From NCBI GenBank assembly GCA_029932675.1, contig JAOZPP010000050.1, positions 1-22,530 of the forward strand: a stretch of DNA of 22,530 nucleotides, written 5' to 3'. The position numbers and the translations under genes are program-made. How positions within the stretch are numbered: the stretch's first letter is position 1; each line of letters opens with the position of its first letter. The notes beneath the pieces were generated by a model. That model had not been told where the DNA came from, did not search any database, and was given only the letters and a program-made list of their open reading frames with translations. This document shows positions 17,241-22,530 of the stretch, piece by piece. Origin of the DNA: a bacterium. GTDB taxonomy: Bacteria > SM23-81 > DAOVCL01.

Positions 17241-20222
17241 TTATCTCTCCATCAGCCTTTTAAATTCTGGTTCAATATAACGAATTTCTACTATATGATC
17301 TCCAAGTTTTGGGGTAAGAACACTCTGCCCATTTACATAGACAATATGTGGTGCCCAAGGTGCAAGTTCTTTGATAATAAATTCTTTATCCTTCTTAAAA
17401 TCCTCTTCATCCCACCTATCAGAATATTCACGCCAGACAACTGCAATATCTTTCCCCTCTTTTTCACCGAAGATGAATAAATATTGCCTTCCATTGTTTG
17501 CCTGTGCGTGTCCGCCCGCAGATAGGTTTCTTGTCTTGATTTTCTTAACTTTCAATCCCAGAAGATAATTAAATGTCTCAGGAATATCCACTACCACTTC
17601 CTGAGGCTCGCCAACTTCTTCAAGATTAACTTTTAGTTTGTAAGAGAGAGGACTTTTAAGCTGTTCTACGTTTAATAAACATGGATTTTCTCGTGTTTCA
17701 TAATCTAAGAAATATTTAAGAAGATATTCATCTTTAAACAAGCTCTGTGCAACCTCATTTGGATTGAGTTCAATATTGTCTAAAGTGTCTTCGTATTGTT
17801 CTAAGATTTGGTATTTGAAGAAGCCACCTGCGGACTTAGGATTGTATTTGTCTTTTACATCCTTTTCCTTTGATATACCGCTTTTATCATAGGCGAGTAC
17901 ATTTTTCATTCTCGGTAAAACTACACTCCAAAAATGTTCACCCATCTCAACACCAATCCATTTCCTTTTGAGTTTATGAGCTACTGCTGTGGTTGTACCA
18001 GAACCAAGGAAGAAGTCTAAAACAAGGTTGCCTTCGTTAGATGTAGACTGTATAACACGCTTCAGGAGAATTTCGGAGTTTTCAGTGGAGAAATTCCAGT
18101 TAAAAGAATAACCATAAAATCCAGTCCAATCATCTGTTAGATAAATATTTGAAGGTTTTATCATTTGAGGATTCCCCGTCTTGCTAAACCTTATCTTTCC
18201 TTCCCTTTCTAATTGAGTAATTATTTCTTGTGGTGGAAAACGTCTGCCTTTTCGTGGTAAGACTTCCTTACCTAATATTATTCTTGCCCTTGAGATGGGA
18301 TCCTCATCTTCATCATATTTTATATTTTCGGGTGAGAAAAGTTTGACCATCTCTTTAGGAATAATATCCCATTTCTCACCCTCCATATCAATAGACCGCC
18401 ATTCTTCTTTTTCCCTTTCTTCGGTAATATGATGGAAATAAACAATTTCAAAATTCTTTGAGTACCAGAAGATAGAATCATGCCAAGATGGAAACTTTTT
18501 TCCTTCTGTTTTCATCCTAACGGATTTATTAATTATAATCTCATTCTTAAAGTTATCCTCACCAAAAATTTCATTCATCAGCATTCTTACAAACATATTT
18601 CCGTTATAATCGCAACGGACAAAAATACTCCCTTTGTCACTTATTAAATCTCTTGCCAGTTGCAATCTGTTTTCCAGAATGCTTATCCAAGTGGAATCCT
18701 TATAATTCACATTATAAAGAAAATCTGCATTTGCTCCAAGATTAAACGGAGGATCAATATAAATACTCTGGACTTTTTCTTTATACTTTCCAAGAAGCAA
18801 ATTCAACGCCTGATAGTTTTCACTTTTTATAAGTAAGCCATCTAAAAGGTCATCTAAAACTGTTTTTTCGCTGAGTTTCTCAAGCAGTCTTTCCTTGAAC
18901 TCCTGGGTAAAGTATCTAGTATCAATCGGCAGTTTTTTATTTTTCAAATCTCCTTTTGTTTTTGGTATATCAAATCCTAAGTTTTGCCATTCTTCTTTCT
19001 GCTCCTTGTTGTTCCAAATCTCCCGATGAAACTCTTCCGGCACACGGTCAGTGGTTATTACATACTCTGTTTTTAGCACAAATTTCTTTTTCTCCCATAA
19101 CTTTTTTTGGAAATCCTCAATCTGTGATAGAAAATCAATTATATCCTCTCCAATCTCACGCACCACTTTGGCTCTTGTTATATGTTTGTCCAGAAATCGC
19201 TCCTTCTCTAGTGTCTCAATATCTAAAACTTCAGTTTTGATGAAGTAATCCAGTTGCTCAGATAGGAATTTTTTGAGGCTTTTGTGGATGAAATAGTCCT
19301 TTGTGTTTTTGGCAGTGAACCTTGAAATCTGATAGAAAAGCAGTGTTTTCTCGTTCTTATACTCTTTACTCAAAACTGCTTTCATCTCAATGCCATCAAC
19401 CTTATTTAGTATCTCATCACAGGTTTTCTGATTTATCTTCTCCTGCTTTGCGGTATTGCTACCTCCTTCCACACCATACCCTTTTACCTCTTCTTCTGTA
19501 AGCTCCCGATACTGGAAGCGGATGATTAAGTTTTTGCTCTCGGTGGATAGTGGATTTTCGTCATCAAGAATAAAGAACCTCTGTTTTGTAGCTTTTTTTG
19601 AACCTACTTCTTCTTTTGCCTGAACAATACGGAAGATAATTTTGTAGCCATCCGCTTTAAAGGTATAATCACGGAAAAGCAGACCTGTCTTTATATAATA
19701 CTGGTCTGAATTTGCCCAGTAGAGTTTTACCTCCTCACCATTGTAAGGGATGGCATACTTGTAACCTTTGATTGAATACCGATATTGGGGGACAAAATCC
19801 CCTTCTTCATAAAAGCGAGAGAAGAAACTATAGAGGTCGTTGAACACTTGAAGCTTGATTTCATCGATGGTTTCTGCTTCATCCTTCTGTGCTTTTAAGG
19901 ATAAATATTTTCTCCCCAATTCTGAATCTTTAAATTCGTCCTTCAGATCACCTGCTGAAGTTAAAGGTTCTTTCCCCAGTTTTTTTGCCGTTTCCAGAAG
20001 CTCTTTTTTTACGCCTTCAAATCTCTGATTGATGTTGGTTAGCCCTTCATTCTTATGTTTAGCAAAAGCAGATTCAATCCTCTCTACAAGGTCTTTCTGA
20101 ATAAACTTCTCAATTTGGTCCCGTTTATAGTTCAGAATCCGGTAGATTCCAAAATCCAAATCCGACGTTTCAAACTGAAACAGCTTTTTAAGTAAATCCT
20201 GAAATTTTTGAATAGTACCCAT
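17241..20222 (-). CDS. mod: Type III-like DNA methyltransferase subunit Mod (N6-adenine class) with long N-terminal extension
   Basis: Modification subunit of the restriction system. Numbering here counts from an upstream in-frame GTG at 20231 (996 residues). Motif IV DPPF is at 493-496 and the SAM motif DFFLGSGTT at 739-747. IV before I is the beta-class order of type III Mod proteins. The predicted product is N6-methyladenine; the target site is unknown. Mod proteins are usually 550-700 residues, whereas this one has about 490 residues before motif IV (helical, YRILNYKRDQI style). That may be a target-recognition or Res-contact region. I prefer ATG 20222 (993 residues) because AAAGGGG lies about 8-14 bp upstream. 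It is the first gene of the operon, starting about 40 bp after attC site B. A GC-rich patch encoding SAGGHAQAN (905-912) looks like a small insertion. Confidence 0.92.
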   Translation of the reverse strand: MGTIQKFQDLLKKLFQFETSDLDFGIYRILNYKRDQIEKFIQKDLVERIESAFAKHKNEGLTNINQRFEGVKKELLETAKKLGKEPLTSAGDLKDEFKDSELGRKYLSLKAQKDEAETIDEIKLQVFNDLYSFFSRFYEEGDFVPQYRYSIKGYKYAIPYNGEEVKLYWANSDQYYIKTGLLFRDYTFKADGYKIIFRIVQAKEEVGSKKATKQRFFILDDENPLSTESKNLIIRFQYRELTEEEVKGYGVEGGSNTAKQEKINQKTCDEILNKVDGIEMKAVLSKEYKNEKTLLFYQISRFTAKNTKDYFIHKSLKKFLSEQLDYFIKTEVLDIETLEKERFLDKHITRAKVVREIGEDIIDFLSQIEDFQKKLWEKKKFVLKTEYVITTDRVPEEFHREIWNNKEQKEEWQNLGFDIPKTKGDLKNKKLPIDTRYFTQEFKERLLEKLSEKTVLDDLLDGLLIKSENYQALNLLLGKYKEKVQSIYIDPPFNLGANADFLYNVNYKDSTWISILENRLQLARDLISDKGSIFVRCDYNGNMFVRMLMNEIFGEDNFKNEIIINKSVRMKTEGKKFPSWHDSIFWYSKNFEIVYFHHITEEREKEEWRSIDMEGEKWDIIPKEMVKLFSPENIKYDEDEDPISRARIILGKEVLPRKGRRFPPQEIITQLEREGKIRFSKTGNPQMIKPSNIYLTDDWTGFYGYSFNWNFSTENSEILLKRVIQSTSNEGNLVLDFFLGSGTTTAVAHKLKRKWIGVEMGEHFWSVVLPRMKNVLAYDKSGISKEKDVKDKYNPKSAGGFFKYQILEQYEDTLDNIELNPNEVAQSLFKDEYLLKYFLDYETRENPCLLNVEQLKSPLSYKLKVNLEEVGEPQEVVVDIPETFNYLLGLKVKKIKTRNLSAGGHAQANNGRQYLFIFGEKEGKDIAVVWREYSDRWDEEDFKKDKEFIIKELAPWAPHIVYVNGQSVLTPKLGDHIVEIRYIEPEFKRLMER

Positions 20223-20263
20223 AATTACCACCCCTTTAATTTATTTTTCAGGCACGCCATTTC

Positions 20264-20351
20264 ACTTAACGTTTTGAGCGTATCTGAAGTCCGGCTTTGC
20301 TGGATTTAGGCAAAGTGCCGAAGGCACGAAGCCAGATACACTCTGTTAGCC
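20264..20351 (-). other. attC-like recombination site B (between zincin and R-M cassettes)
   Basis: On the minus strand the site runs from GGCTAAC to GTTAAGT; the latter fits the R' consensus GTTRRRY. The arms GAGCGTATCTG (20276-20286) and CAGATACACTC (20333-20343) pair over ten of eleven positions, with one C-A mismatch. A small GTGCC-GAA-GGCAC hairpin lies inside the loop. The site starts 5 bp after the zincin stop. Its 20327-20349 half is 22/23 identical to 22020-22042 in site D. Confidence 0.75.
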
Positions 20352-20356
20352 GAAGT

Positions 20357-21214
20357 TTATTCTTCACCATTTAACATCTCATAAAATAACTTTTCTATCT
20401 CTACCAACAATTTCGGTTCTTGCATACTCAAAAATTCAATATATTTTGATCCTCCCTCATAAAACGTTACTCTGCTGAAAGGCTTTTCTATGCCATAATG
20501 ATTTTCATTGAGACCAAGCCTGCGTCTAATCTGATTTTCAATGAAGCGTGCAAACCCTTCTTTCCATTCCTGCCAGACCATATATTCAAAATCATCTTTA
20601 TTTAAAATTTGCTTCAATTGGCTTCGGTATTTGAAAACATCGTCAGAGTTATTTCCTTCCAAAGCTTTCAAGAACAGAGAATAGGTTTTAGTGAATTCGC
20701 TGTTATTATATGGGAAAGAATAATTTATCTCCCACATATAATCTTTTTTAGCCATTGCCTTCTGAGCTACACCCAATTTTTGTTTGAGTTCTGGCTCACA
20801 GGTTTCCAATTGCTGACAATGCATGAATTCGTGAAAAATCATAACGTAACCCTCAAGAGAGTCAAAAATTTCACCGGAGATCACACAAGCTACTTTATTT
20901 TTGTAACATTCAAGTGGAAAAGCGGCCTTAACACCTTTGGGGACTGGCATTGGAGTAGGTGCTTTTTTAATAAAAACATAACTCTTTCCAGAAGAATCAG
21001 TGTCAAATACTAAGAAGCTATCATTTTCTGCAATAGCAGTTGGAAATACTCTTTCCAGAAAAGGATGAATATCCTTGATCTCATTTTGGACTTCAAATAT
21101 TTTTTGTAAATCGCTAATATATTTCAATTGCACTTCCTCCAGCCTTGCAGTGTGACAAGTAGCTATTTGGCTTAAAATAGTTACCATTAAGAAAGAAATC
21201 GAGATCGTTTTCAT
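20357..21214 (-). CDS. Secreted putative zinc metalloprotease (HExxH) cassette protein
   Basis: I do not recognise a named family. Residues 1-22 form a signal peptide (hydrophobic FLMVTILSQIATC); the Cys at 20 could also be a lipobox, but the match is weak. The protein carries a zincin motif, HEFMH at 128-132. A second conserved-looking acidic helix, EWKEGFARFIE (216-226), could supply the third zinc ligand (Glu219 is the best candidate) in the manner of gluzincins. It is therefore probably an exported zinc peptidase of 285 residues. It is a single-gene cassette: it starts 28 bp after site C and stops 5 bp before site B. Its AT-rich base use matches the neighbouring cassettes and not the left block. 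Activity and substrate are inferred or unknown. Confidence 0.75.
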   Translation of the reverse strand: MKTISISFLMVTILSQIATCHTARLEEVQLKYISDLQKIFEVQNEIKDIHPFLERVFPTAIAENDSFLVFDTDSSGKSYVFIKKAPTPMPVPKGVKAAFPLECYKNKVACVISGEIFDSLEGYVMIFHEFMHCQQLETCEPELKQKLGVAQKAMAKKDYMWEINYSFPYNNSEFTKTYSLFLKALEGNNSDDVFKYRSQLKQILNKDDFEYMVWQEWKEGFARFIENQIRRRLGLNENHYGIEKPFSRVTFYEGGSKYIEFLSMQEPKLLVEIEKLFYEMLNGEE

Positions 21215-21242
21215 TTAAGCTCCCATTTCTAAGCGAAATGTT

Positions 21243-21314
21243 GCCTAACGGCAAGCGTGTTTGCGAAGTTGCCTTTAGGCAATTTAGCGAAGCGTCGCAA
21301 ACATGCTGTTAGGC
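21243..21314 (-). other. attC recombination site C (between GNAT and zincin cassettes)
   Basis: This is the clearest site. GCCTAAC at 21243-21249 and GTTAGGC at 21308-21314 are perfect complementary R boxes. Arms 21254-21266 and 21295-21307 pair over 13 positions with one G-T pair. Four unpaired bases (21250-21253) on one side give the usual asymmetry. A TTGCC-TTTA-GGCAA mini-hairpin forms the variable terminal structure. The 72 bp lie well within the known attC range, 28 bp after the GNAT stop and 28 bp before the zincin start. Confidence 0.85.
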
Positions 21315-21342
21315 GCAGTGATTATTTGAAGATATCCTCTTT

Positions 21343-21900
21343 CTACGATTCCAGCTTTCTCTTCATGAAAATTGCCACTTCCCCTTCCGTCATATCTCTA
21401 TTGGAGTAGTAGGAAAGGTCAATCCCTTCAATCTCGAAACCAACCTTGCGATAGAATTCGATTGCAGGCACATTATAATTTTGAGTCTCGCAAACGATGA
21501 CTCGCATACCAGCCTCTTTAGCTTTATCAGCCAGGGCCTCCATAAGTTGTTTTCCTATGCCCCTCCTCCTATGCGTCTCGGCAACACAGAATTCCCAGAC
21601 CCACAGGCTACGATTCCAACTCTCCTGCTCCGCAATAACGATACCAACCAGCCGGTCACCATCGTATGCTCCCAGAGATAACCCCTGCTGAACAACTTGT
21701 TCATACCGATCCAACAACGTGCCATCGAGATCATCATGTTTTACATAAGGCTTATCTAAGGCAGTGAGTTTGAGGGTGATGACTGTACGTTCGTGCGTTT
21801 CGGTCTTTTTGACGACATATTTGGCCGTTGAAATATAGTTTCTTGAAAGTTGTCTCAAGTCATTAGCATTGAAGTTCTTCAGCGTCCTAATTTTAATCAT
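21343..21900 (-). CDS. GNAT acetyltransferase, streptothricin acetyltransferase (Sat)-like
   Basis: Cytoplasmic acetyl-CoA-dependent N-acetyltransferase. Numbering from an upstream ATG at 21915: motif A HRRRGIGKQL (115-124) is the acetyl-CoA loop. The segment CETQNYNVPAIEFYRKVGF followed by EGIDLSYYS (142-172) closely follows the pattern of Sat-type streptothricin acetyltransferases (ETQ-N-NVPA, Y-K-GF, GIDL-Y). The N-terminal half is longer and less familiar. I prefer the ATG at 21900 (185 residues, MIKIRTLK) because GGAGAGG ends 6 bp upstream; ATGs at 21915 and 21906 also exist. It is a single-gene cassette between sites D and C. sat genes are classic cargo of clinical integrons, so the match of gene and setting is notable. 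Real substrate unknown; GNAT call firm, Sat subfamily probable. Confidence 0.85.
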   Translation of the reverse strand: MIKIRTLKNFNANDLRQLSRNYISTAKYVVKKTETHERTVITLKLTALDKPYVKHDDLDGTLLDRYEQVVQQGLSLGAYDGDRLVGIVIAEQESWNRSLWVWEFCVAETHRRRGIGKQLMEALADKAKEAGMRVIVCETQNYNVPAIEFYRKVGFEIEGIDLSYYSNRDMTEGEVAIFMKRKLES

Positions 21901-21926
21901 AGCCATCCTCTCCATTTAACCATTGC

Positions 21927-22044
21927 GTCTAACGTGGCGGCGGGTAAGCGAAGTTTCGCTTGAGGGAAAGCTTGCTTTCACTCAAGCGGACTGGGTAAGT
22001 GGATTTGGACAGAGCGTAGCGAAGCCAGATACGCTCTGTTAGGC
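21927..22044 (-). other. attC-like site D, probably chimeric (between GIY-YIG and GNAT cassettes)
   Basis: On the minus strand it runs from GCCTAAC to GTTAGAC, both good R boxes, 12 bp after the stop of the GIY-YIG gene. The two arms next to the boxes are not complementary. Instead there is a local 10-bp hairpin ACAGAGCGTA/TACGCTCTGT (22009-22018 with 22030-22039) that overlaps one R box. A second long hairpin lies in the middle: CGCTTGAG...CTCAAGCG, about 21957-21987, with GAAAGC-TT-GCTTTC inside. One half matches site B, which suggests a hybrid of two attC types. Confidence 0.6.
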
Positions 22045-22056
22045 GAAGGTGCCATG

Positions 22057-22515
22057 TCATTGATAATTAAAATAACATCTGAAGATGTTAATTAGTTTTT
22101 CTATGTTTCCTCTGTCAAGATCACTTAGATCATTTGGGTTAATGCTCAATTTTGAACAGACATCTTTTTCCTTGATGACACATACCTTTAAATTAGAGAA
22201 GATATTCAATTCGATAAACTTTTTTATGAAATTTCTTTCTGGGTCGAAGCCCCTTCTTCTGTTAGCAAAGTTATCTATGCTCCCATTGTTTGTATTAAGA
22301 CGTTTGTTTAAATCGTCAGCTTTACCTGCGTAGAGAGGTTTCTTACCCTCCAGGATTATATACCACCCACTTTCCGATGGTATCGATCCAGCAGGGACCT
22401 CGAAATAGTACGGGGGTTTGAAACTCAATGGATAGTAACAAGAAGGATTTTGTATCAATTCGTCAATAACTTTTTTAGACGTTGTCCCAAAGTTGTATGA
22501 TGGTACTATAGCCAT
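22057..22515 (-). CDS. GIY-YIG nuclease-like cassette protein
   Basis: Small protein (152 residues) with a GIY-YIG-like core: GWYII at 50-54 in place of GIY, then PLYAGKADDLNKRL at 60-73 in place of YIG with the conserved Arg72. A Glu in the C-terminal helix (NIEKLINIF, Glu139) could be the metal-binding acid. GIY-YIG domains cut DNA in a metal-dependent way (homing enzymes, UvrC, restriction enzymes); this one has no recognised partner domain. The N-terminal 45 residues (YPLSFKPPYYFEVP) are of unknown role. ATG 22515 lies 15 bp from the window edge, with AGAGG upstream. A GTTATC just before the start may be the end of another, weaker attC. Its stop is 12 bp before site D, so it is a cassette gene. 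Confidence 0.72.
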   Translation of the reverse strand: MAIVPSYNFGTTSKKVIDELIQNPSCYYPLSFKPPYYFEVPAGSIPSESGWYIILEGKKPLYAGKADDLNKRLNTNNGSIDNFANRRRGFDPERNFIKKFIELNIFSNLKVCVIKEKDVCSKLSINPNDLSDLDRGNIEKLINIFRCYFNYQ

Positions 22516-22530
22516 TGATAACGGACCTCT

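Larger units (their letters stand above)
12382..22530 (-). mobile_element. Integron-type gene cassette array (no integrase in window)
   Basis: Seven minus-strand genes are grouped into units separated by four attC-like sites of 72-118 bp. Each R' heptamer fits GTTRRRY when read on the minus strand, while the R'' boxes are looser; this matches the coding direction. Genes end 5-43 bp before a site and start about 20-50 bp after the previous one. The unit functions are unrelated (GIY-YIG, GNAT, zincin, R-M plus toxin-antitoxin), as in cassette arrays. Base composition is clearly more AT-rich than in the first 9 kb. Approximate cassette sizes are 0.68 kb (GNAT), 0.98 kb (zincin) and 7.9 kb (R-M). 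intI and attI would be expected beyond 22530; otherwise this is an integrase-free cluster. Confidence 0.72.

Noticed and set aside
15563-20222. BREX or DISARM-type defence system
   Set aside because: There is a methyltransferase and a helicase, but no PglZ, BrxC or DUF1998 partner. The nuclease-bearing helicase next to mod fits type III R-M better.
12382-22044. CRISPR-like repeats, since similar sequences recur between genes
   Set aside because: The spacing is gene-sized, the repeats are imperfect palindromes with differing interiors, and no cas genes are present.

Overview
The window looks like bacterial chromosome from a member or relative of the FCB superphylum (Bacteroidetes/Fibrobacteres and candidate phyla such as KSB1, Zixibacteria or WOR-3). 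The main reason is the protein at 9218-10708, which ends in a typical type IX secretion (Por) sorting domain with a YPNPFN motif. Several other secreted multidomain enzymes fit this. I cannot place it more exactly. No rRNA, tRNA, CRISPR array or IS element was recognised.

Region 1 (1 to about 9 kb, plus strand, visibly richer in G+C): the C-terminal part of a MacB-type ABC permease that is broken or cut at the left edge, its LolD/MacB-type ATPase, and three secreted enzymes. These are an S9 prolyl-oligopeptidase fused to a DUF3108-like beta domain, an alpha/beta-hydrolase esterase, and a calcineurin-like phosphoesterase with a CBM9/DOMON-like tail. A strong bidirectional terminator at 9111-9145 separates this block from the convergent minus-strand propeller/T9SS protein.

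Region 2 (about 11 to 22.5 kb, all minus strand, clearly AT-richer): this reads as an integron-type gene cassette array. Four intergenic gaps (12382-12478, 20264-20351, 21243-21314, 21927-22044) each begin and end with heptamers of the attC form RYYYAAC...GTTRRRY, and three of them hold a matching stem. Every gene stops a few bases before one such site and starts a few bases after another. Read in order on the minus strand, the cassettes are: a GIY-YIG-like protein; a GNAT related to streptothricin acetyltransferases; a secreted HExxH metalloprotease; then one very large cassette of about 7.9 kb. An L-fucose/arabinose-isomerase-like gene sits at the far end of the array, without a clear attC of its own.

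The large cassette is one tight operon. It runs from a type III-like DNA methyltransferase (mod), through an XRE-HTH/ImmA-IrrE protein and a DUF4411 PIN-like protein, to a type III-like restriction helicase-nuclease (res). The genes are 1 bp, 9 bp and -4 bp apart. It is therefore a complete restriction-modification system with a probable toxin-antitoxin pair built between its two subunits, carried as a unit between attC sites. No integrase or attI lies in the window. From the cassette direction, both are expected beyond 22530, unless this is an integrase-free cluster (CALIN).
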